In this document: positions 19,020-29,910 of the stretch, piece after piece
Layout of the letters: each line of letters starts with the position of its first letter
Position numbering within the stretch: the first letter of the stretch is position 1
Assembly (NCBI RefSeq): GCF_001544095.1
Contig: NZ_BCPT01000020.1
Span: 1-62,180, forward strand
Origin: Enterococcus casseliflavus NBRC 100478
GTDB lineage: Bacteria; Bacillota; Bacilli; Lactobacillales; Enterococcaceae
DNA length: 62,180 bases
Reading direction: 5' to 3'
Program-made: the position numbers and the translations under genes
Notes under the pieces: model-generated
What the model saw: only the letters and a program-made list of their open reading frames with translations
Database searches by the model: none
Told to the model about the DNA's origin: nothing

Positions 19020-20264
19020 CTAGCGTTTACGACGGAAAAATGGTGGTGTGCTTAATTCGTCGTCATCATTCGAACGTACTTCATCACGGCTGAAGGTATC
19101 GAATTCTTTCTTTTCTACATTTTCAAATGTGTTTTCTTCTACTTTAGGTCGTACATTTTGTTCTTTGCGGATATCCCAATCACCAAAGCCATTGCTTTCT
19201 TCTGCTTGCGCAGGGCGTGCTTGATCCATATCTAATGTTGGTTTTTGAGGGATAGAATGAATTTGACCTTGGCTTTGTCTGCTAGAGCGAGAACCCCGTT
19301 CTTTTTTTGAAGGGTCAATGCCGGTTGCAATGACTGTCACACGGATCTCATCGCCTAAGTCTTCATTGATTGATGTACCTAAGATAATGTTTACGTCGCC
19401 TGTTGCCGCATGAGCGACGATATCAGAAGCATCTTGCGCTTCAAATAAAGTCATATCCAATCCGCCAGTGATGTTCAATAGCACTTGTTCTGCGCCATCG
19501 ATCGACGTTTCTAGTAATGGTGAAGAGATCGCTTTTTTCGTTGCTTCGATCACACGTTCTTCCCCGCTAGCAACACCGATTCCCATCAAGGCTGTGCCTT
19601 GATTTTCCATTACTGTTTTCACATCAGCGAAGTCTAAGTTGACATAGCCAGGTGCAGTGATCAAGTCTGAGATCCCTTGAACCCCTTGACGCAAGACATT
19701 GTCTGCTTCACGGAATGCTTCAAGCATTGGCGTTTTCTTGTCAACAACTTCTAATAAACGGTTGTTTGAGATGATCAATAAGGTATCGACATTCTCTTTT
19801 AATTTAGCGATGCCTTCAGCCGCAAAACGGCCACGTTTTGGTCCTTCAAATGTAAACGGACGAGTAACGACACCGACTGTCAACGCGCCGATTTCTTTAG
19901 CGATTTTCGCTACGATCGGTGCAGCACCTGTTCCGGTTCCGCCACCCATACCAGCGGTAATGAAAATCATGTCTGCGCCTTCTAATGATTCGCGAATAGA
20001 ATCTTCACTTTCTTCCGCTGCTTTTTGACCAACTTCTGGTTGAGAGCCAGCGCCAAGTCCGCGGGTATATTTAGGGCCTAATTGAATGACTGTTTCTGCT
20101 TTTGAGTTTTTTAATGCTTGAACGTCAGTGTTGGCTGCAATAAATTCTACGCCCTTGACATTTTCTTCGATCATACGATTGACTGCGTTGCCGCCACCGC
20201 CACCGACTCCGATGACTTTGATCACAGCGCCGTCATTGATGTTATTATCAATTGAAAATTCCAT
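19020..20264 (-). CDS. ftsZ: Cell-division GTPase FtsZ
   Basis: Tubulin-like GTPase that forms the Z ring. The 414 residues show [13 protein letters not shown], the GTP signature [12 protein letters not shown], the T7 loop (NLDFADVK), a variable acidic/basic linker and the conserved C-terminal peptide (ending TPPFFRRKR) that contacts FtsA and SepF. It is placed directly after ftsA and upstream of ylmE. Confidence 0.97.
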   Translation of the reverse strand: MEFSIDNNINDGAVIKVIGVGGGGGNAVNRMIEENVKGVEFIAANTDVQALKNSKAETVIQLGPKYTRGLGAGSQPEVGQKAAEESEDSIRESLEGADMIFITAGMGGGTGTGAAPIVAKIAKEIGALTVGVVTRPFTFEGPKRGRFAAEGIAKLKENVDTLLIISNNRLLEVVDKKTPMLEAFREADNVLRQGVQGISDLITAPGYVNLDFADVKTVMENQGTALMGIGVASGEERVIEATKKAISSPLLETSIDGAEQVLLNITGGLDMTLFEAQDASDIVAHAATGDVNIILGTSINEDLGDEIRVTVIATGIDPSKKERGSRSSRQSQGQIHSIPQKPTLDMDQARPAQAEESNGFGDWDIRKEQNVRPKVEENTFENVEKKEFDTFSRDEVRSNDDDELSTPPFFRRKR

Positions 20265-20295
20265 AATTTATCTTCCTCCTGAGAATCGTTTTAGA

Positions 20296-21618
20296 TTATT
20301 CAAAGATATTTGAGAAGAAATCTTTTACTCGGTTTGTGATCGACTCACCTTTTTTCTCTTCTTCTGCTTCTTCATAAGTTTCTTCTGGCGCTTCATATTG
20401 TTCGTAATGCACTTCTTGTTGTTGAATAGCAACGGGCTGTTGCGCCACTGTTTTTTCACCAGTGATTGCACTTTTGGCAAGCTGATACACTTCGCTTAAG
20501 TTTGCCGAATAGTCAACGATACTGATCACATTCGTGAAAACAGGATTTCTAAGTCCCATATGATTAGGAACGTAAAGCTTGACGTTTGTTTCGAATACTT
20601 CTTGAGCAAGATCTACGACACCAGGAAGACTTGCAGCGCCACCAGTCAAGATCACGCCACCCGGTAAATCAAGCCCATCGATTTCGTCTAAAACTTCTTT
20701 TGATTTGGTGAAGATTTGTTCCATACGGGCTTCAATGATTTCTGATAAATAGCGTTCATCGATTTTCACTGGTTCTGATTTCCCGATCACATCAACCGGA
20801 AATTCTTCGCTGGCTGAAGTGCGTTCAGGATACGCATCCCCATAATTGATCTTCAATGCTTCTGCATTGTTGAAAGAGGTATTTAAAACCGTCGAAATGT
20901 CTTTTGTGACAAATTCGCCGCCCTCTTGGTTCACATGGGTGAATTTCAATTGCTTGTCGTGCATCGCTGCGGTGGTTGTTTGGCCGCCACCAATGTCGAT
21001 GACGATCGTGCCAAAATCTTTTTCACCATCTGATAAAATCGATTCTGTTAGTGCTAATGGCGTAATGACTACTTCATTAACGATCAGACCAGATTTTTCA
21101 ACACATTTGCGAATGTTGTGAATGATGGTTTTTGGTCCTGTATATACAACACCAAACATTTCTAGGCGAACCCCGATCATGCCACGAGGATCTTTGATTC
21201 CTTCAAAACCATCAACGGTAAATTCCTGCGGTAAAATAGCAATGATCTGTCTTTCAGGAGGGGTAGAACGAACGAGTGCTGCGGAGGCAACATTACGCAC
21301 GTCTTCGTCGGTGATCTCTTTTGATTCACTATTGACAGCGATCATTCCTTGACAATTTTCCACTTCAAGAAGATTGGCTGGTACACCAACACTTACACTG
21401 CGAATTTGAATTCCTGCTTTTTCTTCTGCTTGTCTTACTGCTCTTTGAATGGCTTGTACCGTTTTATCGATATCTACAATGATCCCACGGTTGATTCCTT
21501 CTGATTTTGCATTACCTACACCAATGATATTCATTTGGCTGTCAACGTATTCGGCTACTACAACTTTTACAGATGTCGTACCGATATCAAGGCCAACATA
21601 CATTCCCGTTTTTGCCAT
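20296..21618 (-). CDS. ftsA: Cell-division protein FtsA
   Basis: Actin-like ATPase that tethers FtsZ to the membrane. The nucleotide-binding motifs VGLDIGTTSVKVVVAEY and VIDIGGGQTT are clear. An acidic Q/E-rich linker leads to a C-terminal amphipathic helix (ITNRVKDFFSNIF) that would bind the membrane. Length is 440 residues. GGAGGG lies 10 nt ahead of the ATG. The 150-nt gap to divIB is one of the few gaps in the cluster and may hold an ftsAZ promoter, though I see no convincing -35/-10 pair. Confidence 0.96.
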   Translation of the reverse strand: MAKTGMYVGLDIGTTSVKVVVAEYVDSQMNIIGVGNAKSEGINRGIIVDIDKTVQAIQRAVRQAEEKAGIQIRSVSVGVPANLLEVENCQGMIAVNSESKEITDEDVRNVASAALVRSTPPERQIIAILPQEFTVDGFEGIKDPRGMIGVRLEMFGVVYTGPKTIIHNIRKCVEKSGLIVNEVVITPLALTESILSDGEKDFGTIVIDIGGGQTTTAAMHDKQLKFTHVNQEGGEFVTKDISTVLNTSFNNAEALKINYGDAYPERTSASEEFPVDVIGKSEPVKIDERYLSEIIEARMEQIFTKSKEVLDEIDGLDLPGGVILTGGAASLPGVVDLAQEVFETNVKLYVPNHMGLRNPVFTNVISIVDYSANLSEVYQLAKSAITGEKTVAQQPVAIQQQEVHYEQYEAPEETYEEAEEEKKGESITNRVKDFFSNIFE

Positions 21619-21771
21619 GGATGGGGTTCCCTCCTACTTAAATTGGATATATAGCGAACCATCACAGTCCGTTTTTAGAGTTCATTCGAATAATTTGTTC
21701 ACTGTTACCAATTCTACCATATAATGGCGCTTTTTAGAAACAAGTTAATGAAAAAAACTCTTGAATTTTTC

Positions 21772-22809
21772 CTAAGAATCACTATCAGCTGTTTGATTTT
21801 CGTCTGCATCGTCTTCTTGTGTATTTGAAATTGGGTAAGTAAAGATTCCAACTTCCATATCCACAATACTGTCCTCGGTCAAATCTTTGGCAATTTGCGG
21901 ATAATACTGCATTTGACTCACCATATTCGAAATGTTAACGATCACTTGATTGCCATCATTCATAAAGAGAGTCAGCAGCTCATCATTGCTGTCACGGGGG
22001 GTATATTTGATTTGAGAAACGCCATCGCGAATTTCTGAACTTAATTCTTGATAGGCACTAAGTGTTGCTTTGATTTTATCTTCAGCCGAAAAATTTTCTA
22101 AAACCGGCAATCCTTCCACTGGCTGCTCACTGATTTCATCTAACACAACGCCATTTTCTAAAACCGGCGCATAGCCACCATCTTGGGCTAGTAAAGCAAC
22201 TTCTTGAAATTCAGTGACAGTGATATCGAAGCGATTGATACCAGATAGAGAAATTGAGGCATTTTTTATACGTGGCAATTCTTTTTTGATGGCAGACACG
22301 CTTTGATTACGTTCGAAAAATTGCGGCCACATCTCTTCATTGACGGTTAGGTCCGAATTTTCGAGAATTGCTTCTGCGGATACTTCATGATTGCCTTTGA
22401 CGACCACATTCGCCAAACGACTAAGGGGCGAAACGAAATACAAAACAATCAATAAAGGAATCATCAACAATCCAATAATCAAGGCTAAACGGCGAATCAA
22501 CACTTGGTTGCGGTACGCCTTTAGGTTAGGCAGCCGATCAGCAAAGGAGCGGGCCTTTTTTTCTGGCTCTGGCAATGCTTCTTTCTCATCAACGGACTCT
22601 TCCATCGCTTGATCTGCTTCAAAAAACGCTTCTTCTTGCTCGTCTTCATGGTCTTCTAACGTATCTTCTGTTTCTTCAGGAGCAGGAGAAGACCAAGCTG
22701 GCTGATTGCCTTTTTCTTGCAAATACTTTAGATTTTCTTTTTGCCAAGGGGTCAACTCTTCCGTTGACGAGGGGGTTTGATCATCATGAGGTGTTTTGTC
22801 TTTACTAAT
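21772..22809 (-). CDS. divIB: Cell-division protein DivIB (FtsQ)
   Basis: Bitopic division protein that stabilises FtsL and links the septal synthase complex. It has an acidic cytoplasmic tail, one membrane helix (VLIRRLALIIGLLMIPLLIV), a POTRA domain (SRLANVVVKGNHEVSAEAIL), a beta domain and an acidic C-tail. The first usual start in this frame is TTG at 22755, which has no suitable ribosome site. AAAGGAG at about 22819-22825 is placed 8 nt ahead of an in-frame ATT at 22807-22809. I extend to that ATT (345 residues), which adds a polar N-terminus beginning with Ser-Lys-Asp-Lys after the initiator. The start codon is inferred. Confidence 0.85.
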   Translation of the reverse strand: MSKDKTPHDDQTPSSTEELTPWQKENLKYLQEKGNQPAWSSPAPEETEDTLEDHEDEQEEAFFEADQAMEESVDEKEALPEPEKKARSFADRLPNLKAYRNQVLIRRLALIIGLLMIPLLIVLYFVSPLSRLANVVVKGNHEVSAEAILENSDLTVNEEMWPQFFERNQSVSAIKKELPRIKNASISLSGINRFDITVTEFQEVALLAQDGGYAPVLENGVVLDEISEQPVEGLPVLENFSAEDKIKATLSAYQELSSEIRDGVSQIKYTPRDSNDELLTLFMNDGNQVIVNISNMVSQMQYYPQIAKDLTEDSIVDMEVGIFTYPISNTQEDDADENQTADSDS

Positions 22810-22841
22810 GATAATCGCTCCTTTCTATCCCACACATTGTA

Positions 22842-23936
22842 CTATTTGATTACCTCTTGCACAAGTCGAAATAATCGTTCTGAGGCATCGCTGATCCCTT
22901 GTTCTTTTGAGGCTTTTGCCATCTTACTACGAAGGGCTTCATCTTGCATGATACTGTCTACTGCTTCCACGAGGTTTTGACTGTTTAGTTCATGATCGGC
23001 AATCATTTTGACTGCTCCTGCATTGGCTAAACTTTGGGCGTTCTTCGTTTGGTGGTCATTGGTCACATAAGGACTAGGAATCAAAATCGCTGGAATCCCT
23101 AATGCAGTGAATTCTGCGATCGATGTGGCTCCTGCTCGTCCAATCAACAAATCACTATTTGCCATCACTTCCGCCATCTGATCAATGTAAGGGCGAATAC
23201 TGATATTAGGAAAGGCATCTTTTGACATGCCGATTTTTTCTTCGATCTCTTTGTAATACCTTTCGCCAGATGCATAAAGTAACTGATACTCTTTTTGAGC
23301 AAACAGCGGCAGCGCATCAATGATCGCTTGATTGATTTTCAGTGCTCCTTGACTCCCACCAAAAACCAAAACCGTTTTTTTCGCCGGATTTAAATCGTAA
23401 GAAGACAAAATCGTCGACTTTTGACTATTCCGTACTTCTTGACCTCGAGGATTCCCCACCAGCACCGTTTTCTTCGCTGGAAAGTATTGAGAAGCATCGT
23501 GAAAGGCAATGGCGATTTTATCCACATACTTTGTTAGAAACTTATTGGTGATTCCAGGAACACTATTTTGTTCATGAATAATGGTAGGTATTTTCAACTT
23601 CGCTGCGGCAAAGACCACCGCGCCAGAAACGTAGCCGCCGGTGCCGATCACCACATCCGGTTGAAACTCCTTGATGATTTTTTTGGCTGCGTAATAACTT
23701 TTCATGAAAAGTTGGATCGTTTTTACATTATCGAAGGACAACTTACGCTTAAAGCCTTGGATTTCTAATGTTTTAAAAGGAATACCTGTTGGAGGGACGA
23801 TTTTATTTTCCAAGCCCCTTGTTGCACCAATGTATAAAAATTCGGCTGTCGGGTCAATCTCTTTTACATAATCGACAAAAGACAACGCTGGATAAATATG
23901 TCCGCCAGTACCGCCGCCAGTCACAAGTATTTTCAT
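22842..23936 (-). CDS. murG: UDP-GlcNAc--undecaprenyl-PP-MurNAc-pentapeptide transferase
   Basis: Peripheral membrane glycosyltransferase (GT28) that converts lipid I to lipid II. It has the N-terminal glycine-rich loop [22 protein letters not shown] and HEQNSVPG, and a GT-B C-domain with [10 protein letters not shown] and [12 protein letters not shown] start at ATG 23936 (364 residues), because family members begin [13 protein letters not shown]. An in-frame GTG at 23945 is possible but has no ribosome site. It follows murD closely. Confidence 0.95.
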   Translation of the reverse strand: MKILVTGGGTGGHIYPALSFVDYVKEIDPTAEFLYIGATRGLENKIVPPTGIPFKTLEIQGFKRKLSFDNVKTIQLFMKSYYAAKKIIKEFQPDVVIGTGGYVSGAVVFAAAKLKIPTIIHEQNSVPGITNKFLTKYVDKIAIAFHDASQYFPAKKTVLVGNPRGQEVRNSQKSTILSSYDLNPAKKTVLVFGGSQGALKINQAIIDALPLFAQKEYQLLYASGERYYKEIEEKIGMSKDAFPNISIRPYIDQMAEVMANSDLLIGRAGATSIAEFTALGIPAILIPSPYVTNDHQTKNAQSLANAGAVKMIADHELNSQNLVEAVDSIMQDEALRSKMAKASKEQGISDASERLFRLVQEVIK

Positions 23937-23951
23937 ATCCGTCACTCATTT

Positions 23952-25310
23952 CTATTTAAGTTCTGCTACTGCCGCCATAAATTTGTCGCCGCGAACTTCA
24001 AAATTAGGGTATTGATCCCAACTTGCATTCGCAGGTGACAATAAAATCGTATCTCCAGCAGCACTTAAAGAAAAGGCTAATGGGACGGCTGTTTCAACAT
24101 TGTCTGTCATTTCAATTGTTTTTACCCCTGCTGATTGAGCAGCAGCGGCTAATTTTTCCTTTGTTTCACCAAACAACACGATGGCTTTTAGCCCTTTTAG
24201 TGCGGGAACTAAGTCATCAAAGCTGTTCCCCCGATCCAGACCACCTGCCAATAAAATCAGTTTCTCATTGTCAAAGCCGCCTAATGCCATTTCTGTGGCT
24301 AGAATGTTTGTTGCTTTGGAGTCATTGAAAAATTTCACCTGATTGATGGTGGTGACATACTGAGTCCGATGGGGCACGCCTGTAAAGGTTTGTAACGCTT
24401 GCTTAATGGCTTCGTTTGGCATATCGCAAAGTTTACCGACAGCAATCGCTGCTAATGCATTTTCAATATTATGATCTCCTGGCACGCCCAGTTCATCAGC
24501 TGCCATGATCACTTCTTCTTTATAATAGAGGATACCGTCAAGCATGTACGCGCCTGCTACTTTTTCCTTGGTGGAAAAAGGAATGATTTGCGCTTTTGAT
24601 TTTGCCGACAGTGCTTCTAGTTCTGGCTGGTTCCAGTTGATCACCAAATAATCATCTGCAGTCATTCGCTGTTGCAACCGCCACTTTGCTAGGACATACT
24701 CTGGACGACTGCCATGGTAATCGATATGGGCTTCATAAATATTGGTGATCACGGCGATTTTCGGCCGTAAGGTATCGATTCCCATCAATTGGAAACTTGA
24801 AAGCTCCATCACCAAGCGATCTTCAGGCTTGGCCGTTTGAGCAACGGAACTTGCAGGAAACCCAATGTTCCCAGAAAGCAGTGCCTGCCCTTTTTGCATC
24901 CCGGCGTTTAAGACATTGGCGATCATGGTCGTTGTGGTGGTTTTTCCGTTCGTACCAGTAATGCCGATAATCGGTGCCTCAGAGATTTGATACGCTAGCT
25001 CCACTTCCGTGATTACAGGAATTTTTTTCTCTAAAGCTTTTTGAACAAGTGGCTGTGAATAAGGGATTCCTGGATTTTTCACAACTAACGAAAAGCCTTC
25101 ATCCAATAATTCGATTGGGTGGCTGCCAGTGATCACTTTGACCCCTAACGCCAAAAGATCTTGTGCTTCGGGATTTTCAGCAAATGGCTTGCCGTCATTA
25201 ACGGTCACAAGTGCGCCCAAATCATGTAACAATTTGGCCGCACTGAATCCACTACGCGCTAATCCTAGCACAAGAACTTTTTTATTTTGATATGTTTTAA
25301 TTTTTTTCAT
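23952..25310 (-). CDS. murD: UDP-MurNAc-L-Ala--D-glutamate ligase
   Basis: Cytoplasmic Mur ligase that adds D-Glu to UDP-MurNAc-L-Ala. The ATP loop [17 protein letters not shown], the SSFQL motif, and the C-domain motifs ([24 protein letters not shown]) are all present. Two ATGs compete: 25319 abuts GGAG with no spacing, while 25310 lies 9 nt from it. I choose 25310 (452 residues). It is followed by murG and preceded by mraY. Confidence 0.95.
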   Translation of the reverse strand: MKKIKTYQNKKVLVLGLARSGFSAAKLLHDLGALVTVNDGKPFAENPEAQDLLALGVKVITGSHPIELLDEGFSLVVKNPGIPYSQPLVQKALEKKIPVITEVELAYQISEAPIIGITGTNGKTTTTTMIANVLNAGMQKGQALLSGNIGFPASSVAQTAKPEDRLVMELSSFQLMGIDTLRPKIAVITNIYEAHIDYHGSRPEYVLAKWRLQQRMTADDYLVINWNQPELEALSAKSKAQIIPFSTKEKVAGAYMLDGILYYKEEVIMAADELGVPGDHNIENALAAIAVGKLCDMPNEAIKQALQTFTGVPHRTQYVTTINQVKFFNDSKATNILATEMALGGFDNEKLILLAGGLDRGNSFDDLVPALKGLKAIVLFGETKEKLAAAAQSAGVKTIEMTDNVETAVPLAFSLSAAGDTILLSPANASWDQYPNFEVRGDKFMAAVAELK

Positions 25311-25322
25311 TTTCTTCATCTC

Positions 25323-26285
25323 CTACCATACAAGGGCTATTGTGAGCAACGAGCAACCTAACGCAATACACCAAAATACAGTGTCGATCTTCCACTCAGA
25401 CCATCCGCTCATTTCAAAATGATGGTGGATGGGTGACATCTTGAAGATTCGTTTGCCCGTTAATTTGAATGAGGCAACTTGCAGCATCACGCTTGCTGTT
25501 TCACAAACATAGACCAGTCCGACAAGCAAGAGGGTCCATTCTTGGTGTAAAAGAATCGAAATTGCTGCCAGCAGACCGCCTAAAGCCAGCGAACCGACAT
25601 CCCCCATAAAAATTTTAGCCGGTTTGCGATTGTACGGAAAGAAGCCGATCAATCCGCCAATGATTGCTAGACAAACGATCAACACATCAATTTGATCTTG
25701 CCGCCAAGCAATCAGTGCGTAAGTTGAAAAAGAAATCGTGCCCAGTCCTGCGACCAGACCATCGATACCGTCGGTCAAGTTGACTGCATTTGAAAAACCG
25801 ACCAGCCAAAAGATGACGAACACTCCGTAAAAGATCGACAGTGGCACATCGATCCCAAAGAAATTTAACACGTCTGCATTGCCTTCCGCTCGAAAAACAA
25901 AGTAAAAGACGAGTCCGCCTAAAATTTGTCCAATCAATTTTTGCAGCGAGTTTAAGCCCATATTTCTTTTGCGGAAAATCTTGATGAAATCGTCAAGAAA
26001 TCCTAATGCACCATAAACCAAGGTAATGAACAAAAGAATGAACAATGAAGCAGTCAGTTGATTTTGCCATGCCCCTACCCCAATTGCAGTGATCATTGCA
26101 GAAATCAAAAATACAAACCCACCCATCGTTGGTGTACCAGCCTTTACGTTATGCCATTTAGGGCCGTCACCACGTATTTCCTGTCCGTATTTCTTCATTT
26201 GAAAATAGCCGATAAACAAAGGCATCGCGGCTGTTACGATCGCAAAGCCGCTTGCCAAAGGTAATATCATCTCTGTCCATTCCAT
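25323..26285 (-). CDS. mraY: Phospho-N-acetylmuramoyl-pentapeptide transferase
   Basis: Integral membrane enzyme that makes lipid I from UDP-MurNAc-pentapeptide and undecaprenyl phosphate. About ten hydrophobic helices are visible. The hallmark motifs are FLDDFIK, NLTDGIDGL, FMGDVGSLALG and the histidine-rich MSPIHHHFE loop. In this strain the donor would often be the D-Ser-ending precursor made by the van genes. GGAG lies 8 nt ahead of the ATG. 320 residues. Confidence 0.96.
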   Translation of the reverse strand: MEWTEMILPLASGFAIVTAAMPLFIGYFQMKKYGQEIRGDGPKWHNVKAGTPTMGGFVFLISAMITAIGVGAWQNQLTASLFILLFITLVYGALGFLDDFIKIFRKRNMGLNSLQKLIGQILGGLVFYFVFRAEGNADVLNFFGIDVPLSIFYGVFVIFWLVGFSNAVNLTDGIDGLVAGLGTISFSTYALIAWRQDQIDVLIVCLAIIGGLIGFFPYNRKPAKIFMGDVGSLALGGLLAAISILLHQEWTLLLVGLVYVCETASVMLQVASFKLTGKRIFKMSPIHHHFEMSGWSEWKIDTVFWCIALGCSLLTIALVW

Positions 26286-26304
26286 ATCGTTCTCTCCTAT
26301 TATT

Positions 26305-28500
26305 CTATTCGTTTTCGCTTAGTGTAAACTTGATCGATTGTCCCGATAACTCAGTATAAGGCTCCACGCTCTGTTTGGTACAATAGCCGTCCCCTTCAAA
26401 ACTGACGTCCACATTCAACAGACTGCCAAATTTGATCAAATCTGCTTTGGACCAGGAGGTCGTATCAGGCATGTAATACTTGTCGCTATCCGTAATCAGC
26501 AGTACCCGTCCGCCAGGCATGATCGAAGTGCCGCTGTCAACGGACTGTGCGATGACCTTCTCGCCATCACCGATGACAACAGGGGTCAACCCAGCTTTTT
26601 GAACGTCAGTTGCCGCTGATTCTGTATCAAGATTACGATAATCCCCTACAGTCGTTTCACTACCAGAGGTTGTACTATCTTCTAATGCAGAATTTTTTAG
26701 ATCCATGACTCGTTTCATCAATGGATTGGCAATTTCACCCAACACGGTGCTTTCGTGCTTCTCTGGCAATTTGATCGTCAAATACAAAATATATTCAGGT
26801 TCTTCTGAAGGAAACATCAAAACAACAGAATACAGATAATTGGTACCACCAAACAAATACTTACCGGTCGTTGGATCGGCTACTTGGGCTGTCCCCGTTT
26901 TCGCGGAAATATTGTAGCCTGGTAGTTCATAGACACCATAAGCACTTCCGTAATTTTCACTTTCGACAACATCACGCATATATTCCCGTACTTTTGTTGC
27001 CGCTTCTGCTGTGATGGGATGGCCAACTTCTTCTGGTTGTGTGACCGTTTCTTCTCCTGTATTGCCATCAACGATTTTACTAATAAATTGTGGTTTTAAC
27101 ATCGTTCCGTTATTTGCCACCGACGTAAAGGCCTGCATCATTTGGAAATTCGTCACACCAATCGCTTGACCAAATGACGTCATCGCTTGGCTGACAGGGT
27201 TATCCTCTGGTGTGATCCCAGTATTTTCGTTAGGCAATCCTGAATAGGTACTGCGACCAAAACCAAATTCTTTTAAGTATTGTTGCCAACGATCTGCCAT
27301 TCGCTGTTCCAAGGTCACCATTCCAATATTACTCGACCATGAAAGTGCTTGGCGCATCGTCAGTGTTCCTTTTTGACCGAAGTCCCAGTCGTTGATGGTT
27401 GCATCATAAAGTTTCATTCCATCAGGGCTTGGGGTAAAAGTTTCGTTTTCATTAAAGATCCCTTGATCGATCGCTGCTGCCGTCGTCAAGATCTTCATGG
27501 TTGATCCTGGCTCGTAGTTGTCCTCAACTAATAGGTTTTGCCAATCATTGATGGAATCCAAATTTTCTGGATTATAGGTTGGTCGTTGCGCCATCGCCAC
27601 GATTTCACCCGTTTTTGCATCCATTAAGTTCGCTGTTAAGTTTTCTGGTTTGTTTTCTTTAAAGACACTGTCCATCAGCGTTTCCAAGTAGCTTTGGATC
27701 CGACTATCGATGGTCGTATAGACGTCTTTCCCATCCACCGCTGCAACAGTTTCGGCTACGGTTCCTGGCAACGGATTTTGATTGTTGTCTTTTTGATAAA
27801 CGATCTCGCCATCGGTCCCTGAAAGCACGTCATTGTACGCAGCTTCTAGCCCGGTTTTCCCAACTAGACCAGTATCGTCATCATTGGCAACAGCATACCC
27901 GATAAAGTGAGAAGAAAAGACACCATTCGGATAAAGACGAGCTGGATGACTGTCAAAATGAAAGCCAGCAATCCCTTCTTTTTCCATTGCATCTTCAATC
28001 GCATTCTTTTGTTCTAATGTAATATTGTTCCCTTTGCTTCCAAAAGAAACACGCCATAATTGTTGCTCAAGCCCTTCTTCTAATGTATTGACTGCTGTTT
28101 CTTGGTCGATGGACAATACATCCGACAAGATTTTGCCCAATTTGTTGAAGTTTGCTTTTTCTGCAAAAAGATTCTTTTTGCCATCTTTGTAATTTTGGTT
28201 CAAAACAGCGTAAATTGAATAGGAAGTCACATCTTCAGCAATTGGAATCCCATTGCGGTCATAGATCGTTCCACGTTTCGCTTTGATGACTTCACTGCCT
28301 TCATAAAGATTTTTCGTTTTTTCAGCTAAGGAAGTCCCAGCGACATCTCCGACAATGACGATGTAGCTCAAACGCGTGACAAACAAAAAGAACAATCCAA
28401 TACTCGTAGCAAAGAGAATAATACCTACTTTTTTGCGATTGTTCGTTGTAGTTTGATTGTTCTTTTTTAAGTATTGCTTGAATTTATCTGTTAACTTCAT
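26305..28500 (-). CDS. Septal class B penicillin-binding protein (PBP2x/FtsI type)
   Basis: Division transpeptidase that cross-links septal peptidoglycan. It has a short cytoplasmic tail, one membrane helix (about residues 24-46), a class B dimerisation domain with RGTIYDRNG, and the transpeptidase motifs STMK (Ser333-Lys336), SSN and KTGTA. Two C-terminal PASTA-like repeats follow (ending KFTLSENE), as in pneumococcal PBP2x. 731 residues. Its ATG directly abuts the ftsL stop codon, so translation is coupled. The order ftsL-pbp-mraY is the normal one. Confidence 0.94.
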   Translation of the reverse strand: MKLTDKFKQYLKKNNQTTTNNRKKVGIILFATSIGLFFLFVTRLSYIVIVGDVAGTSLAEKTKNLYEGSEVIKAKRGTIYDRNGIPIAEDVTSYSIYAVLNQNYKDGKKNLFAEKANFNKLGKILSDVLSIDQETAVNTLEEGLEQQLWRVSFGSKGNNITLEQKNAIEDAMEKEGIAGFHFDSHPARLYPNGVFSSHFIGYAVANDDDTGLVGKTGLEAAYNDVLSGTDGEIVYQKDNNQNPLPGTVAETVAAVDGKDVYTTIDSRIQSYLETLMDSVFKENKPENLTANLMDAKTGEIVAMAQRPTYNPENLDSINDWQNLLVEDNYEPGSTMKILTTAAAIDQGIFNENETFTPSPDGMKLYDATINDWDFGQKGTLTMRQALSWSSNIGMVTLEQRMADRWQQYLKEFGFGRSTYSGLPNENTGITPEDNPVSQAMTSFGQAIGVTNFQMMQAFTSVANNGTMLKPQFISKIVDGNTGEETVTQPEEVGHPITAEAATKVREYMRDVVESENYGSAYGVYELPGYNISAKTGTAQVADPTTGKYLFGGTNYLYSVVLMFPSEEPEYILYLTIKLPEKHESTVLGEIANPLMKRVMDLKNSALEDSTTSGSETTVGDYRNLDTESAATDVQKAGLTPVVIGDGEKVIAQSVDSGTSIMPGGRVLLITDSDKYYMPDTTSWSKADLIKFGSLLNVDVSFEGDGYCTKQSVEPYTELSGQSIKFTLSENE

Positions 28501-28920
28501 TTAGTCCACTTTCCTTAAATTGCCGTCATCGATCGACAATCCATTATCCTCAGCAATCTTTTGGATGCGCTCGGTTTTAGAAAGTTCATTTTTCTCTTGT
28601 TCCAACTGTTCTGCTTGTGTTGTTTTTTCATTGATATCCGATTGGATCAAAGAAATATCGTGTTCGACTTGACTGATATTGGTTCGAATATTGATGGTCA
28701 AGATCGCCAACGTCAATACAGAGATGATCACAAAGGCAGCGATCAGTTTTTCCAGAGTAGAAATGCTTTTTAACCGACGAGCCGGAGATGCTGGTACGCG
28801 GATGACCTCAGGACGCTGGGGATCAGTAGGCAGTTTTTCAGTTGTCGGTTCAGAGTGTTCCATAGGTTGTGATTCAAGTGGTTCTCTGAATTCATAGTCA
28901 TGAACTTTTAGTTCTGCCAT
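28501..28920 (-). CDS. ftsL: Cell-division protein FtsL
   Basis: Small bitopic division protein that partners DivIB and DivIC. Its 139 residues comprise a polar N-terminal tail of about 57 residues, one membrane helix (LEKLIAAFVIISVLTLAILT) and an extracellular coiled coil (about residues 80-125). Sequence conservation in this family is poor. The call rests on topology and on position between rsmH and the PBP gene. Confidence 0.9.
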   Translation of the reverse strand: MAELKVHDYEFREPLESQPMEHSEPTTEKLPTDPQRPEVIRVPASPARRLKSISTLEKLIAAFVIISVLTLAILTINIRTNISQVEHDISLIQSDINEKTTQAEQLEQEKNELSKTERIQKIAEDNGLSIDDGNLRKVD

Positions 28921-28925
28921 AGTTG

Positions 28926-29885
28926 TTACCCTTCGCTTTCCTTGATTTTTTCCGCGATTCGCAGTTTCGCACTGCGAGAACGATTATTTTCAGCTACTTC
29001 TTCCTCAGTTGGAAGAAGTGGTTTTCTTGTTATAAGTTTAAGTGTTGGTTGGAATTCTTCTGGTATCATCGGCAAACCTGGCGGCATATCCTTCGGTGTG
29101 CTGTATTCCTTGAACATCGATTTCACGATGCGATCTTCTAAAGAGTGAAACGTGATGACACTCACACGTCCGTTGACTGCTAAAAGATGAATCGCTTGTT
29201 CAAGTGATTCTTCAATCACACCTAGCTCATCATTGACTGCAATGCGAATGGCTTGGAAAACCCGTTTTGCAGGGTGTCCGCCTTTTCTTCTTGCTGGCGC
29301 AGGAATGGCTGTTTTGATGATATCGACCAACTCACCCGTTGTTTCGATTGGATGATCTTGTCGCACCCGCTCGATTTCACGAGCGATTTGTTTCGAGAAT
29401 TTTTCTTCTCCATAACGGAAGAAGATTTTGACTAATTGGTGGTAGTCGAATTGATTGACTACTTCATAGGCAGTCAACGCTGCAGTTTGATCCATCCGCA
29501 TATCCAGCGGTGCATCTTGGTGGTAGCTAAAGCCGCGTTCGGCTTCATCTAATTGGGGTGAGGAAACACCTAAATCGTACAAAATCCCATCAACTCGGCT
29601 CACACCATGTTGATGCAATGCTTCCTTTAAATAGCGGAAATTACCTTTAATGAACGTAACCATTCCTTTAGCAACATATGGTGCTAAACGTTCTTTCGCA
29701 TGATCGATAGCAGTTTGGTCTTGATCAAAAGCAAAGAGATGTCCCTCTTCAGACAGTTGCGACAATAAATATTCACTATGACCGGCTCCACCTAATGTAC
29801 AATCGACATAGACGCCTTCTGGACGAATCTTTAACCCATCAACGGTCTCCTGTAGCATAACGGTGTAGTGTTGAAAATCTGCCAT
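28926..29885 (-). CDS. rsmH: 16S rRNA (cytosine1402-N4)-methyltransferase
   Basis: SAM-dependent methyltransferase that modifies C1402 in the ribosomal decoding site. Motifs: [13 protein letters not shown] at the start, [12 protein letters not shown] (SAM binding), [15 protein letters not shown] and [13 protein letters not shown] start at ATG 29885 (319 residues), since GAGG lies 9 nt upstream and homologues begin there. The open frame runs 14 codons further without support. Follows mraZ. Confidence 0.95.
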   Translation of the reverse strand: MADFQHYTVMLQETVDGLKIRPEGVYVDCTLGGAGHSEYLLSQLSEEGHLFAFDQDQTAIDHAKERLAPYVAKGMVTFIKGNFRYLKEALHQHGVSRVDGILYDLGVSSPQLDEAERGFSYHQDAPLDMRMDQTAALTAYEVVNQFDYHQLVKIFFRYGEEKFSKQIAREIERVRQDHPIETTGELVDIIKTAIPAPARRKGGHPAKRVFQAIRIAVNDELGVIEESLEQAIHLLAVNGRVSVITFHSLEDRIVKSMFKEYSTPKDMPPGLPMIPEEFQPTLKLITRKPLLPTEEEVAENNRSRSAKLRIAEKIKESEG

Positions 29886-29910
29886 GTGTTTTTTCCTCTT
29901 CCTATCAAGC

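Noticed and set aside
22753-22755. TTG as the divIB start
   Set aside because: No Shine-Dalgarno sequence at usable spacing; the strong site further upstream points to ATT at 22807-22809. The TTG cannot be wholly excluded.
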